Counted from the stretch's first letter, positions 1 to 9,037 are shown. The stretch: 64,000 nt of DNA from Trichococcus pasteurii (GCF_900112935.1 NZ_FONM01000014.1:1-64000); one strand, 5' to 3'. The notes: a model not told the origin generated them from the sequence alone. Translations and numbers: made by a program.

Positions 1-10
1 CTAAATCGTC

Positions 11-30
11 TGTCAACAATTTTTTCAAAT
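11..30 (-). promoter_or_regulatory. rRNA-type promoter, -35 and UP element only
   Basis: On the minus strand a perfect TTGACA lies at 16-11, preceded by an A/T tract (TTGAAAAAATTG). The -10 would lie outside the window. It repeats the -35/UP arrangement at 88-106, so it looks like the downstream member of a tandem pair. Confidence 0.4.
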
Positions 31-64
31 CATTTCAAAGCCGATTCTGGCGGACAACTTCTAT

Positions 65-106
65 ATACTATCATCACAGCCGAATGCTGTCAACGGTTTT
101 TTCAAC
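65..106 (-). promoter_or_regulatory. strong promoter of rRNA-operon type
   Basis: Reading the minus strand there is an A-rich UP-like tract (106-94), TTGACA at 93-88, a 17-bp spacer and TAGTAT at 70-65. Transcription would leave the window at its left edge. Two such promoters 77 bp apart are typical of rRNA operons in this order. That an rRNA operon lies beyond the edge is inference. Confidence 0.5.
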
Positions 107-163
107 TTATTTCTGAATGATTACCGACTATTCAAAAATAAAGACTTTGAGCAGTCTCTTCTG

Positions 164-193
164 CTGGCATTAATTCTCATTCCATTATATAGT
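164..193 (+). promoter_or_regulatory. possible promoter of the HAD gene
   Basis: TATAGT at 188-193 is a good -10. The best -35 is CTGGCA at 164-169 with an 18-bp spacer, which is weak. It lies about 50 bp before the TTG start at 245. Confidence 0.3.
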
Positions 194-244
194 AGACTTC
201 AATATCGGACAGCCACATTTAAGGGCAGAAAGCGAGTGTAGTGA

Positions 245-1090
245 TTGGATAAAAAAATTATTTTTTTGGATATTGATGGTACTTTGGTGACGGATGATGG
301 CTGGGTTCCCGCATCCGCTGCGGACGCATGCAGACAGGCCCGCTTGAATGGGCACGAAATTTATTTGTGCACCGGCCGTTCAAAACCGGAAATCTACGAT
401 TTCATCATGGAAATCGGCTTTGATGGCATCATCGGTGCTGGCGGCGGCTTTGTTGAGCTGAATGACGGAATGCTGTACCACAAGACAGTACCCGCCATCG
501 AAGTCAGACGGATGGTGGATTTCTTCAATCAGCATGGCGTTGACTTTTACCTGGAATCAAACGGCGGGCTGTTCGCCAGCAAGAATTTCCTGCCGCATGT
601 GGAACGCTGCATTTATGGTGATATCGACAACGACCCGGATGCCCGCAGACGCAAAGAAGAACAGCCGCATCCTTTCATTGAGGGCTTGATCTACGGTGAA
701 GAGGATCTGTATAAGACTGATGTCAATAAAGCCTGTTTCCTACAGAGCGACAAACTTTCTTTCGCACAGATCAAGGCGGAGTTCGAAAACGCCTTTGATA
801 CGATCCAATGCACCGTGCCTCAGTTTGGGGATGAAAGCGGCGAACTGATGGTTCCGGGTATACACAAGGCGACTGCAATCGAAGCGTTGCTGACACACCT
901 GGAGCTCTCAAAAGAACGGACAATCGCAATCGGAGACGGCTTGAACGATTTGGAGATGTTCGACTATTGTGCGGTCGGGATCGCCATGGGGAATGCCAAG
1001 GAAGAATTGAAGGCCGTCGCGGATCATGTCACAGGTTCGGTGGATGAAGATGGCCTGCATCAGGCATTCCGTACTTTCGGACTCATCTGA
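245..1090 (+). CDS. Cof-type HAD-superfamily phosphatase
   Basis: A 281-residue cytosolic hydrolase of the Cof/YidA branch of the HAD superfamily, which removes phosphate from small molecules such as sugar phosphates. Motif I is FLDIDGTLV (nucleophile Asp9, Asp11), motif II is the CTGR stretch (Thr43), and motif IV is GDGLNDLEMF (Asp231, Asp235); a large C2-type cap lies between them. The start is TTG, because the only nearby alternative (GTG at 241) runs into a stop after three codons. Its own promoter and the terminator at 1236 suggest a single-gene transcript. The substrate cannot be told from sequence. Confidence 0.9.
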   Translation: MDKKIIFLDIDGTLVTDDGWVPASAADACRQARLNGHEIYLCTGRSKPEIYDFIMEIGFDGIIGAGGGFVELNDGMLYHKTVPAIEVRRMVDFFNQHGVDFYLESNGGLFASKNFLPHVERCIYGDIDNDPDARRRKEEQPHPFIEGLIYGEEDLYKTDVNKACFLQSDKLSFAQIKAEFENAFDTIQCTVPQFGDESGELMVPGIHKATAIEALLTHLELSKERTIAIGDGLNDLEMFDYCAVGIAMGNAKEELKAVADHVTGSVDEDGLHQAFRTFGLI

Positions 1091-1235
1091 CGGCAACAGC
1101 AAAAAATCTTATCCATTTCATAAAATAATCTTCATAGTTTCTTCATACTTGAGATTTACTATGACTGTAGGCCAATCACAAACAATCTTTTTTTAATTTC
1201 TTTACTCCTCCAAAGTAAAGAGCAACTCCTTTAGG

Positions 1236-1266
1236 GCTGCCTGATAACTTCAGGCAGCTTTTTTTT
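1236..1266 (+). terminator. Rho-independent terminator
   Basis: A perfect 9-bp stem (GCTGCCTGA / TCAGGCAGC) with a 5-nt loop is followed by eight T. It closes the HAD transcript before proB. Confidence 0.85.
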
Positions 1267-1274
1267 GCTATATC

Positions 1275-1303
1275 TTAATTTTTTCGCCATTCCGTGATAC
1301 TAT
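1275..1303 (+). promoter_or_regulatory. possible proBA promoter
   Basis: TTAATT (1275-1280), a 17-bp spacer and TACTAT (1298-1303). The -35 is weak. It lies between the terminator and proB and would give a leader of about 90 nt. No T-box consensus (AGGGTGG..) is visible in it. Confidence 0.3.
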
Positions 1304-1398
1304 ATGAAGTAATACCTCGCTTGATGCGGGCTCAGCAATACATAAATAACTACTCTTTAATAGATGCAAAAAATCAAATCGTAAACGGGGATATGCAC

Positions 1399-2214
1399 AT
1401 GGAACCTATTCGCAACAAAATATTGGACTGCAAAAGGATCGTCATCAAAATCGGCACAAGTTCTTTGATGCTGGCCGACGGATCCGTCAACTACCAAACG
1501 TTCGACCGGCTTGCTTATGTCTTGACCGTTCTGCGCAATCAAGGCAAGGAAATCGTCTTGGTGTCATCCGGCGCGATCGGCGTCGGGCTCAACCGCCTGA
1601 ACCTGCCGCATCGTCCGAAAACCATCCCGGAACAACAAGCCGTCGCTTCTGTGGGGCAATCCGAGCTGATGAACCTCTACACCCGCTTTTTCTCGCACTA
1701 TAACCAGATCGTCGGGCAAATACTCATGACCCTGGATATCGTACAGTTCCCGGAAAGCCGCAGGAATGCCGTCAACGCTTTCGAGCAGTTGTTGAAAATG
1801 GGCATCATCCCGATCGTAAACGAAAACGATGCCGTCTCCGTTGAAGAACTGGATCACCTGACCAAATTTGGGGATAACGATCGCCTTTCCGCAACCGTTG
1901 CGGAAATCATCTCCGCTGACCTGCTGATCATGCTGTCCGACGTCCCAGGTTTTTATGATAAAAATCCGATGGCGTATCCGGATGCCGTGCTTTTCCATAC
2001 CATCCATGCCGTCACTGCAAAGGAAATGGCTTTGGCTGGCGGGAACGGTTCGAAATTCGGGACCGGCGGAATGGCAACAAAATTGAAAGCTGCCAAACGC
2101 ATCCTGAAGAACAAGCAACAGATGGTATTGACGCAAGCCACCGACCCGACCGTATTGTTCGATATACTGGCCGGCAAAGAAATTGGAACCTATTTTGTGA
2201 GGGAAGACAAATAG
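1399..2214 (+). CDS. proB: glutamate 5-kinase
   Basis: First step of proline synthesis: ATP-dependent phosphorylation of glutamate to gamma-glutamyl phosphate. The protein is one amino-acid-kinase domain with the early KIGTSS nucleotide-binding motif, [11 protein letters not shown], and the late K-G-T-G-G-M-A-T-K loop. At 271 residues it lacks the C-terminal PUA domain of the E. coli enzyme, as is common in Firmicutes. The frame is open from GTG 1294, but GGGG at 1387-1390 sits 8 nt before ATG 1399, and homology begins there. proA follows after 13 bp, so the two are co-transcribed. Confidence 0.95.
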   Translation: MEPIRNKILDCKRIVIKIGTSSLMLADGSVNYQTFDRLAYVLTVLRNQGKEIVLVSSGAIGVGLNRLNLPHRPKTIPEQQAVASVGQSELMNLYTRFFSHYNQIVGQILMTLDIVQFPESRRNAVNAFEQLLKMGIIPIVNENDAVSVEELDHLTKFGDNDRLSATVAEIISADLLIMLSDVPGFYDKNPMAYPDAVLFHTIHAVTAKEMALAGGNGSKFGTGGMATKLKAAKRILKNKQQMVLTQATDPTVLFDILAGKEIGTYFVREDK

Positions 2215-2227
2215 AGGAGGATATTCG

Positions 2228-3478
2228 ATGAACAGTTTATTGCAAGAAATGGGCATTGCCGCGAAAGCCGCAGCCAACAGCCTGAGGAAAGCATCAACCA
2301 AACAAAAGAATGAGGGACTTTTGGCCATGGAAGCTGCCCTTTACGCGCATCAGGATGCCATCCTGACAGCCAATGCGAATGACATCGCAGCAGCAGAGGC
2401 TAACGGCTTGCCGACGCCGATGATCGAACGTTTGACTTTGAATCCGCAACGGATCAAAGGGATGGCGGACAGTTTCAAGGAAATCGCTCAACTACCTGAT
2501 CCGATCGGCTACGTTGAGGAAATGACGAAATCGGCCGATGGTTTGATGATCGGCAAGCAGCGTGTTCCGCTTGGCGTCATCGGAATCATTTATGAATCGC
2601 GTCCAAACGTCACAGCGGACGCGAGTGCCCTTTGCTTCAAATCAGGCAATGCCGTCATCCTGCGCGGCGGAAAAGAGGCATTGGAGTCCAATAAAGCCAT
2701 CATGACTGCATTGCAGGATGGGCTCATGAACGCCGGTTTCGCCAAGGAAACGCTCCAGCTGATCCCTGATCCGTCCCGCGAATTGGCCAGCGAATTCATG
2801 AAACTGAATGACTATCTGGATTGTCTGATCCCCCGCGGAGGAGCCGGGCTGATCCAGAACGTATTGAAAAACGCGACAGTGCCTGTCATCGAAACAGGTG
2901 TCGGGAATTGCCATTTGTACATCGATAAGGACGCCGAATTGGAAATGGCAACACGCATTCTGGTGAATGCGAAATGTTCCCGCCCTTCCGTCTGCAATTC
3001 CATCGAGACGCTGGTTGTCCACGAAGCAGTCGCCGAAACATTTCTGCCGGTTTTCGCCGAGGCTTTAGCGCCTTACAAAGTGGAATTGCGCGGCGATGCG
3101 AAGACCTGCAGCATCCTGCCTGAAGCTGTTCCAGCAACAGAAGAAGATTTCGCTGCCGAATTCTCGGATTTCATTTTGGCGGTAAAAGTGATTTCCTCTT
3201 ATGATGAAGCCATCGCGCATATCCAAAAATACAGCACAGGCCATTCCGAAGTGATCGTCACCGATCATTACCAAACAGCACAGAACTTCCTGAACGATAT
3301 CGATGCGGCGGCAGTCTACATCAACGCTTCTTCCCGTTTCACGGACGGCGGATGTTTCGGCTTCGGTGGAGAAATCGGCATCAGCACGCAAAAACTCCAT
3401 GCCCGCGGACCGATGGGATTGAAGGAATTGACTTCCTACAAATACATCATCTACGGCGAAGGCCAAATCAGATCCTAA
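2228..3478 (+). CDS. proA: gamma-glutamyl phosphate reductase
   Basis: Second step of proline synthesis: NADPH-dependent reduction of gamma-glutamyl phosphate to glutamate-5-semialdehyde. At 416 residues it is full length for the family and has the aldehyde-dehydrogenase fold. Visible motifs include [17 protein letters not shown] (about 116-132), the GGKEALESN stretch and the catalytic cysteine in RPSVCNSIE (Cys256). It has a strong AGAGGAGG site before ATG 2228 and follows proB directly. A terminator lies 26 bp downstream. proC is not in the window. Confidence 0.97.
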   Translation: MNSLLQEMGIAAKAAANSLRKASTKQKNEGLLAMEAALYAHQDAILTANANDIAAAEANGLPTPMIERLTLNPQRIKGMADSFKEIAQLPDPIGYVEEMTKSADGLMIGKQRVPLGVIGIIYESRPNVTADASALCFKSGNAVILRGGKEALESNKAIMTALQDGLMNAGFAKETLQLIPDPSRELASEFMKLNDYLDCLIPRGGAGLIQNVLKNATVPVIETGVGNCHLYIDKDAELEMATRILVNAKCSRPSVCNSIETLVVHEAVAETFLPVFAEALAPYKVELRGDAKTCSILPEAVPATEEDFAAEFSDFILAVKVISSYDEAIAHIQKYSTGHSEVIVTDHYQTAQNFLNDIDAAAVYINASSRFTDGGCFGFGGEIGISTQKLHARGPMGLKELTSYKYIIYGEGQIRS

Positions 3479-3504
3479 AAGGGATCCTCATCAAAAATGT
3501 TTAG

Positions 3505-3530
3505 AGCCGGGACACCGTTCCCGGCTTTTT
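3505..3530 (+). terminator. Rho-independent terminator of proBA
   Basis: An 8-bp stem (AGCCGGGA / TCCCGGCT) with a 6-nt loop runs into five T. Confidence 0.85.
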
Positions 3531-3569
3531 CTGTCCACCAGCAGCAAATACCGTCTACCGGCGAAAGGA

Positions 3570-4709
3570 ATGATTATAACAATGAAAAAGAAGATTGCAG
3601 TCATCGGCGGCGGCATCGTCGGTTCCACCGCCAGTTACTACTTGGCAAAAGCCGGCCACAGCGTCAGCGTATTCGACAGCGGAACAGGCCAAGCAACAGC
3701 CGCTGCAGCAGGGATCATTTGTCCTTGGCTGTCCAGACGCCGCAACAAAAAATGGTACCGTCTCGTCTCCGAAGGCGCGGCTTTTTATGACAAGCTCCTG
3801 GCCGACTTGGCTTCCGATGGTTTAAAGACGGCTGCCTACGCACGCTGCGGCGCCCTGATCCTGGGACAATCTGCCGACTATATCCAGGAGGTCCATGACC
3901 GTGCAATGGAACGCCGCGAGCAGGCGCCGCTGATCGGAAACGTCGCTATCCTCAAAGGCACCGAACTCAAAAAAATCTTTCCTCCGCTCAGTAACGTCGA
4001 ACAAGCCCTTTACGTAGGCGGTGGTGCCCGCGTGGACGGTCGGGAATTGACGAAGACCTTGCTGCAGGCGACAACCCAATTCGGAGGCACCATCCATAAA
4101 GAGACCGTCTCCCTCGCCAATGATAACGACGGCACCTTGGCCGTCCTGATGCCGGTCGGACCGCAAAAATTCGATGCGATCATCCTGGCAGCCGGCGCCT
4201 GGTTGCCCCAAATCCTCCAGCCGCTTGGGTATACGGTCGATGTCCGGGGCCAGAAGGGGCAACTGGTCGTCCTCCAAACCGAAGACAACGATCCCCAAAA
4301 CTACCCGGTCATCATGCCCCAAGGCGAAATCGACCTGCTTCCGTTCGGCCATGGGAAAACAGTCATCGGCGCAAGCCATGAGAACGACAAAGGCTATGAC
4401 CTGCAGCCTGATGCTTCCGTCACGGATCCGATGCTGGAACAAGCCTACACTTGGCTCCCCCAACTGAAAGATGCAGTAACCACAGAAATCCGTGTCGGCA
4501 CGAGGGCGTATACTTCAGACTTCAGTCCCTTCTTCGGCAGGGTACCGGGTTTGCAAAACTGCTTCGCGGCAAGCGGGCTCGGCTCATCCGGACTGACTTC
4601 CGGCCCGCTGATCGGCTATTTGTTGGCCGAATTGGCGCAAGGCAAAGAAAGCAGCTTACCAACCGAGGATTATCCGATCGCCACCTACGTCAAACTGGTC
4701 GGTCGCTAG
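3570..4709 (+). CDS. DadA-like FAD-dependent amine oxidoreductase
   Basis: A 379-residue flavoprotein of the DAO/DadA family, which oxidises amino acids or other amines. The N-terminus carries the dinucleotide-binding GGGIVGSTASYYLA followed by an acidic strand end (VFDS). The C-terminal FAD/substrate region has RVGTRAYTSDFSP and the glycine-rich GLGSSGLTSGP. Start choice is uncertain: AAAGGA lies only 2 nt before ATG 3570 but 12 nt before ATG 3582, so the protein may be four residues shorter. Its position next to proBA hints at an amino- or imino-acid substrate; this is inference. D-amino-acid dehydrogenase and glycine/sarcosine oxidase are alternatives. Confidence 0.8.
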   Translation: MIITMKKKIAVIGGGIVGSTASYYLAKAGHSVSVFDSGTGQATAAAAGIICPWLSRRRNKKWYRLVSEGAAFYDKLLADLASDGLKTAAYARCGALILGQSADYIQEVHDRAMERREQAPLIGNVAILKGTELKKIFPPLSNVEQALYVGGGARVDGRELTKTLLQATTQFGGTIHKETVSLANDNDGTLAVLMPVGPQKFDAIILAAGAWLPQILQPLGYTVDVRGQKGQLVVLQTEDNDPQNYPVIMPQGEIDLLPFGHGKTVIGASHENDKGYDLQPDASVTDPMLEQAYTWLPQLKDAVTTEIRVGTRAYTSDFSPFFGRVPGLQNCFAASGLGSSGLTSGPLIGYLLAELAQGKESSLPTEDYPIATYVKLVGR

Positions 4710-4799
4710 AAAAAAATAGAAATATTATCCGCTGATGCTTGTATTTTTTGCTATCTCAATGGACTTGGAATATAATTATGTTAAACGGAGGGGAAAAAT

Positions 4800-5195
4800 A
4801 TGTGGAAAGAATTTAAAACATTCATCATGCGTGGGAACGTGCTTGATCTTGCAGTCGGGGTTGTTATCGGGGGTGCATTTACAGCAATCGTCAATTCATT
4901 AGTTAAAGACATCATCACACCGATCATCGTAGCCTTGACCGGCAACGCAGACTTGACCGGCCTTTCATTCAAAATCGGACAGGCAGACTTCACGTATGGT
5001 AATTTCCTGCAAGCTGTGATGAACTTCCTGTTGATCGCACTTGTCCTCTTCCTGATGATCAAAGCAGTCAACAAACTGAAAAGCAAAATGCCTGCTGAAG
5101 AACCAGTGGAAGTCGAGGCTGAAGTACCGGTTGTTGAACTTTACCTGAAAGAGATCCGTGATTTGATGGTGAATCAGAACAAAAAAGCTGAATAG
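4800..5195 (+). CDS. mscL: large-conductance mechanosensitive channel MscL
   Basis: A 131-residue inner-membrane channel that opens under membrane tension to release solutes after hypo-osmotic shock. It begins with MWKEFKTFIMRGNVLDLAVGVV, which covers the N-terminal amphipathic helix and TM1. The second membrane helix is AVMNFLLIALVLFLMIKAV, and a charged cytoplasmic helix bundle ends the protein. Length and motifs are typical. There is a good GGAGGGG site before ATG 4800, and it has its own terminator. Confidence 0.96.
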   Translation: MWKEFKTFIMRGNVLDLAVGVVIGGAFTAIVNSLVKDIITPIIVALTGNADLTGLSFKIGQADFTYGNFLQAVMNFLLIALVLFLMIKAVNKLKSKMPAEEPVEVEAEVPVVELYLKEIRDLMVNQNKKAE

Positions 5196-5203
5196 CACTC
5201 AAC

Positions 5204-5242
5204 AAAACCTGCTCCCTGTAATATACGGGGGGGCAGGTTTTT
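5204..5242 (+). terminator. Rho-independent terminator of mscL
   Basis: AAAACCTGC (5204-5212) pairs with GCAGGTTTT (5233-5241). Inner C/G pairing extends the stem and a T run ends it. Confidence 0.85.
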
Positions 5243-5264
5243 AGATTCCACTTAAAAGCATACA

Positions 5265-5319
5265 AAAATGAACCCTATAGAGGGCACTTTTTCAGTGTCC
5301 ATTCTATAGGGTCCATTTT
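5265..5319 (-). terminator. terminator of the PTS operon
   Basis: A long imperfect inverted repeat (ACCCTATAGA ... TCTATAGGGT) lies just after the EIIA stop codon. On the minus strand it is followed by CATTTTTG. It probably works in both directions between the converging mscL and PTS transcripts. Confidence 0.7.
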
Positions 5320-5323
5320 CTTC

Positions 5324-5770
5324 TTAAAACGTATCGTCCTCTTCATCATCGTCTGCAATCATGGATACATGCCAATCACTGATGCTGCTCTTCCCTTGAG
5401 CGATCACAGCTTCGGCAGCTTCTTCCACAGGCGTCCCGATCAATTGATGGTTGATCCCTTCCAACAGCATCGGAAGGTTTACCCCGCCAATGATGTAAAC
5501 GGAATCTTGTAGCGGTTTCTCCAGACTATTCGTCACAAGTACCGATTGGTTGTACGGGCTGGCGCTCACCAGATCCACCAATACGATTACCCCGTCACCT
5601 TGGTTGACTTCATGGATGGATTCTTTGATTTTTTCGCCTAATGCCTGCACATCGTCTCCCAAGTTCAAGTTCGCCGTTGTGATATTATTGGTCGGCCCAA
5701 AGATCACTTCTGCTGAATTTTTAAGCCCATCGCTTAACGTACCATGTGTTGCAATGACAATCCCTAACAT
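5324..5770 (-). CDS. PTS mannose-class EIIA component
   Basis: Cytosolic phosphocarrier that takes phosphate from HPr and passes it to EIIB of the same operon. It starts [15 protein letters not shown] with the phosphorylated histidine at His9, followed by the EIIA-man fold ([29 protein letters not shown]). The tail is strongly acidic (DDDEEDDTF), like that of the EIIC in this operon. ATG 5770 is chosen because AGGAGG lies 7 nt upstream; the frame is open to 5803. It is the last gene of the operon, 36 bp after the M28-like gene. The sugar is unknown. Confidence 0.93.
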   Translation of the reverse strand: MLGIVIATHGTLSDGLKNSAEVIFGPTNNITTANLNLGDDVQALGEKIKESIHEVNQGDGVIVLVDLVSASPYNQSVLVTNSLEKPLQDSVYIIGGVNLPMLLEGINHQLIGTPVEEAAEAVIAQGKSSISDWHVSMIADDDEEDDTF

Positions 5771-5806
5771 TGATAATCCTCCTTCGTTACGGAAAAGGCC
5801 CAATGC

Positions 5807-6688
5807 CTATCTGCACAATTCCATAACTTTCTCTATATTTTCCATATTTAGTGTTTTTCGATCCAAATCCGCTCTATCCAGGTAAAAGCTCGTCTTTTTT
5901 TCTTTCTCCGAAGTTTTTGCACTGAAGATATAAGTGATTCTTTCGTCTGACGACTGATGATCAATACTTAATTCCGACAATTTCGCCTTAGAAACATCAT
6001 TCCCGATAACATGCAGCGGCGCATCTGCACCTACGCAATCCAAAAAGAAAATCTTCGCTTTCTTATTTTGAGGCGTAAGCATTGCTTCCAGACCACTTTC
6101 CCCAAAAATGCCTTCATCCACAAAAGCGAAAGCTGTTTTCTCTCCCTTTGCCTCACTTATCATTACCAACATAGCAAGGACGGACGAAGTATTTCGAATC
6201 AATGTTCTTCGCTTAGGCAATCCCTTGGTGACCTTACCCAGCAAGTAAAAATAGATACCATAGGCAAGCGCGGTAAGCAAGTTACGGAGTGACAGCACAT
6301 CAAATGCATCCGAAGCGTACTGCGTGTAAAGGAGCGTTCCGGCAATACCTGCCATGATCAACAGGACCGAACTGACTATGATGAAACTGGTTGTTCGTTT
6401 TTCCTGTGCCTCCCGATCAAACAAAACATAAGGACCAAAATGTTGGATTGGCGTGTCATAATACGTGCAAATGATCCGATCCGCTTTTTCGATATCGCCA
6501 ACGTAAATGTTCCTTGAAGCATATTTTTTGTGACGATTGTACTCGATCACCTGCACATCTTTTCGCATGTCAGAAATATCCGCCACCAACGCCGATAGAA
6601 ACCGCTGTTTGCTTTTATCAGTACGACGCACACGATAAAAAGACTGATATCGAAATAGCCAATCTTTAAATTTTTCATTTTGCTGCAT
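5807..6688 (-). CDS. membrane protein with degenerate M28-peptidase-like fold, in PTS operon
   Basis: No function is established. Two membrane helices (about residues 101-121 and 135-153) split the protein. The soluble parts follow the order of zinc peptidase family M28: ICTYYDTP (76-80) matches the H-x-D strand, RNTSSVLAML matches the D-N-x-x-G helix, FAFVDEGIFGESG matches the E-E-x-x-G-x-x-G-S motif, and FFLDCVG matches the fourth metal-ligand strand. The first His is Tyr and the bridging Asp is Arg, so it is probably an inactive relative; this is inference from eye alignment. AGGTGG lies 8 nt before ATG 6688. It sits between EIIB and EIIA, so a role in controlling this transporter is plausible. 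Confidence 0.7.
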   Translation of the reverse strand: MQQNEKFKDWLFRYQSFYRVRRTDKSKQRFLSALVADISDMRKDVQVIEYNRHKKYASRNIYVGDIEKADRIICTYYDTPIQHFGPYVLFDREAQEKRTTSFIIVSSVLLIMAGIAGTLLYTQYASDAFDVLSLRNLLTALAYGIYFYLLGKVTKGLPKRRTLIRNTSSVLAMLVMISEAKGEKTAFAFVDEGIFGESGLEAMLTPQNKKAKIFFLDCVGADAPLHVIGNDVSKAKLSELSIDHQSSDERITYIFSAKTSEKEKKTSFYLDRADLDRKTLNMENIEKVMELCR

Positions 6689-6733
6689 AGTATTTGCCAC
6701 CTGTCATTTTGGTCACTGTTTTCCCGATTGAGA

Positions 6734-6761
6734 AAAGCAGTTATTGTGTAATAACTGCTTT
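6734..6761 (-). other. intercistronic hairpin in PTS operon
   Basis: A perfect 12-bp stem (AAAGCAGTTATT / AATAACTGCTTT) with a 4-nt loop lies between the EIIB stop and the M28-like gene. On the minus strand only TTTTCTC follows, so it is a weak terminator or an mRNA-processing/stability element. It could lower expression of the two downstream genes. Confidence 0.6.
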
Positions 6762-6777
6762 CCCGCCAGGATTTATT

Positions 6778-7281
6778 TTATAAACCGAATTGCTTTAATA
6801 CATCCACTAAACTGGAGCTTGAAGATGATGGTGTCGCTTGGAAATAGATGTTCTCAACGCCATAGTCTTCATTTAATTCTTTCAATTTCAATGCATCCGC
6901 TTTGTTCAGATAAACTGATTTTGTGACCAAAATATCGTCATCGCCTTTTTTAGCGATTCCGCCGATATTCAGATCCTTGATCGGAACACCATGTTTAACC
7001 AGATTATAAATTCCGGTCACTGTTTTCGTGATCAGGATAGCGCTGTACTCTTTAAATTTGAACTCATCCCAATAGAATTTGCACTTTTCTTCAGTCATGA
7101 CAATTGTTTTTTGCCCAGTACGGCTGCCCGCACTCTTGTACAAATCCTTCATGAATTTATCTTTGGCAACAACATCATCCACTACGAAGATCGAATTTAC
7201 TCCATCTCGTTGAGACAACGTCAACATAACTTGACCATGGATCAGTCTCTCATCTACACGCGCTAAATTTACAACTCCCAT
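6778..7281 (-). CDS. PTS mannose/fructose/sorbose-class EIIB component
   Basis: A 167-residue cytosolic EIIB that accepts phosphate from EIIA and transfers it to the incoming sugar. The N-terminus has RVDERLIHGQV with the phosphorylated His15. The family strands IFVVDDVVAKDKF and NIGGIAKKGDDD are also present. A serine-rich linker (PSSSSSS) precedes the last helix. AAGGGAAG lies before ATG 7281. It follows the EIID gene after 30 bp. Confidence 0.94.
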   Translation of the reverse strand: MGVVNLARVDERLIHGQVMLTLSQRDGVNSIFVVDDVVAKDKFMKDLYKSAGSRTGQKTIVMTEEKCKFYWDEFKFKEYSAILITKTVTGIYNLVKHGVPIKDLNIGGIAKKGDDDILVTKSVYLNKADALKLKELNEDYGVENIYFQATPSSSSSSLVDVLKQFGL

Positions 7282-7311
7282 TTTTCACACTTCCCTTTCT
7301 TAAATGACCTT

Positions 7312-8181
7312 TTACAGAATGCCTATACCGGCCAGAACAATCAAAATCAGCGTCAACCCTACTAATGCACGCGTTACCTTCAGACCTTTTTTGATGTAGA
7401 AGAAGTACACACCCAGAACAACAGCCAGCGGCAACATACCAGGCATGATCTTATCCAACATTTCCTGCATGATGAACGGACGACCTGAAATCTCAAATTC
7501 TAGGCTTGATGAAACTTTAACATAGTTTCCGGCTAAAATCCCCATCATAAACATACCCAGGATAGACAACATTTCGATAACAGTCTGGATTCCAGCACTG
7601 TGCATTACCCCTGTTGCATTTTTACCTGTCTTGAATGCGCTTCTTGCAAAGAATACACCTAATAATGCTTGGTAAAGAGCAAAAGCGATGAATGGGAACA
7701 AGGCGCCGATCGGGCTACCCATTTGTGCCCAAGGAACAGCGATAGCGATAAAAATGTATTGTACAGTTCCTGAGTCGATCGAATCACCGATCCCTGCCAA
7801 AGCTCCCATCAAACCTGCTTTAGTATTATACATCAGATCATCGGTCATGGTAACTTCTTCGTCGTTCACAACCTCTTTGGCGCGTTCTTGTTCCATCGAA
7901 GACATCAGACCTGTGATGACTCCGCCACCCCATGACAGTTGCGTATTGAAGAACAGCAATTGGCGTTTGTAGGCGGCTCTTAATTGATCCTCATCTTTGT
8001 ACAGTTTGCGCAGAATCGGCATCATCGCATAAAGGAGCGAAGGCGCTAAATAACGTTCGAATGAGTGAGGGATTTCGTTTGCAAAGTGCCAGCGTAAATA
8101 GGTTTTCGTTACATCTTTAGCGGTTATTTCTTCTGGAGCTAACATGTTTGTTTCTTTAGCATCTAGATTAGCGTTCATCAT
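7312..8181 (-). CDS. PTS mannose-class EIID component
   Basis: A 289-residue membrane subunit that forms the sugar channel with EIIC. It has the EIID signature YLRWHFANEIPHSFERYLAP, then the LSWGGGVITGLMSSMEQERA stretch. Several membrane helices and a C-terminal pair of hydrophobic segments (GMLPLAVVLGVYFFYI, ALVGLTLILIVLAGIGIL) follow. Start ATG 8181 or 8178 follows GGAAG. EIIC is upstream by 31 bp. Confidence 0.93.
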   Translation of the reverse strand: MMNANLDAKETNMLAPEEITAKDVTKTYLRWHFANEIPHSFERYLAPSLLYAMMPILRKLYKDEDQLRAAYKRQLLFFNTQLSWGGGVITGLMSSMEQERAKEVVNDEEVTMTDDLMYNTKAGLMGALAGIGDSIDSGTVQYIFIAIAVPWAQMGSPIGALFPFIAFALYQALLGVFFARSAFKTGKNATGVMHSAGIQTVIEMLSILGMFMMGILAGNYVKVSSSLEFEISGRPFIMQEMLDKIMPGMLPLAVVLGVYFFYIKKGLKVTRALVGLTLILIVLAGIGIL

Positions 8182-8212
8182 TTTTTCATCTTCCTTTCAA
8201 TTTGCATGCTTT

Positions 8213-9037
8213 TTAGAAATCGTCGTCATCGTCATCATCAAGAGATGCACTGCCAGCGGAAGCAGGAGCTGCTTTTGCACCCTGTCCTTTAGCCAGTACG
8301 AAAATGGCTGCAATCAGAGCGCCGATGATGGCATAGGTTACCATTGTGATTGATAAGGAAGATAAAACGACACTCATCAAGTAAGCCAGCAAGAAGAAAA
8401 CCATGTAGTCTTTACGGCCGATAACATAAATCGTTGTTGCAATACCGATAGCCGCTAGACCGCCACCGACAACTGTAAGAATATGGAACACAACCGTACC
8501 TTCAAGCGCAGTGATGACATCAGCGATAACTGGCGCTCCGAAGTACAAAGCAATGAACACTAACGGTACAAATAACAAGAAAGAAGCGATTGTCGGATAA
8601 AGGATGATCGATCTTACGATTGCACCGTCATTCAAGTCTTCTACGGCTTTATCGGTGTATTTACCCAAAAACGTGTTGATGAAGAATCTGAATTGGTACA
8701 GATAAGCACCCAATAAACCAACCGGTACAGCTACAGCTATCGCTGCTTCAGGCTGCAGGTTGCCCATCAAAGCAACCGGCACCGCGATCGCTGCTGCGAT
8801 TGATGGTTCAGAAGGCATCGTTCCCCCTGGAGAGAAAACCCCCATGTAAATCAGCTGAATCGCTGCTGTGATAATCATTGCTTGTTGAACGTCTCCCATT
8901 ACAATACCTGCGATCAAACCCGTCATCAAAGGAGAAAAACGTAACGTTAATGTCGCTCCACCTAAAAATGCACGTGACATGACTGCCCCTACCCAAAGTG
9001 CAATTAACATACTTTGCATTGCGGTAATATTTTCCAT
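8213..9037 (-). CDS. PTS mannose/sorbose-class EIIC component
   Basis: A 274-residue polytopic membrane protein that binds and translocates the sugar. Family signatures are LRFSPLMTGLIAGIVMGDVQ, GVFSPGGTMPSEPSIAAAIAVPVA and EAAIAVAVPVGLLGAYLYQ, with about eight hydrophobic segments. The end is a run of seven aspartates (DDDDDDDF). Its RBS (GGAGGTAT) lies inside the end of the upstream dehydrogenase gene and only 3 bp separate the two, so they are translationally linked. Confidence 0.93.
   Translation of the reverse strand: MENITAMQSMLIALWVGAVMSRAFLGGATLTLRFSPLMTGLIAGIVMGDVQQAMIITAAIQLIYMGVFSPGGTMPSEPSIAAAIAVPVALMGNLQPEAAIAVAVPVGLLGAYLYQFRFFINTFLGKYTDKAVEDLNDGAIVRSIILYPTIASFLLFVPLVFIALYFGAPVIADVITALEGTVVFHILTVVGGGLAAIGIATTIYVIGRKDYMVFFLLAYLMSVVLSSLSITMVTYAIIGALIAAIFVLAKGQGAKAAPASAGSASLDDDDDDDF

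Noticed and set aside
1100-1398. T-box riboswitch upstream of proBA
   Set aside because: The proBA leader is a known place for tRNA-Pro T-boxes, but the conserved AGGGTGG box and antiterminator are not seen; the hairpin at 1236 ends the previous transcript.
1564-2328. 254-codon minus-strand frame over proB
   Set aside because: Antisense shadow of proB.
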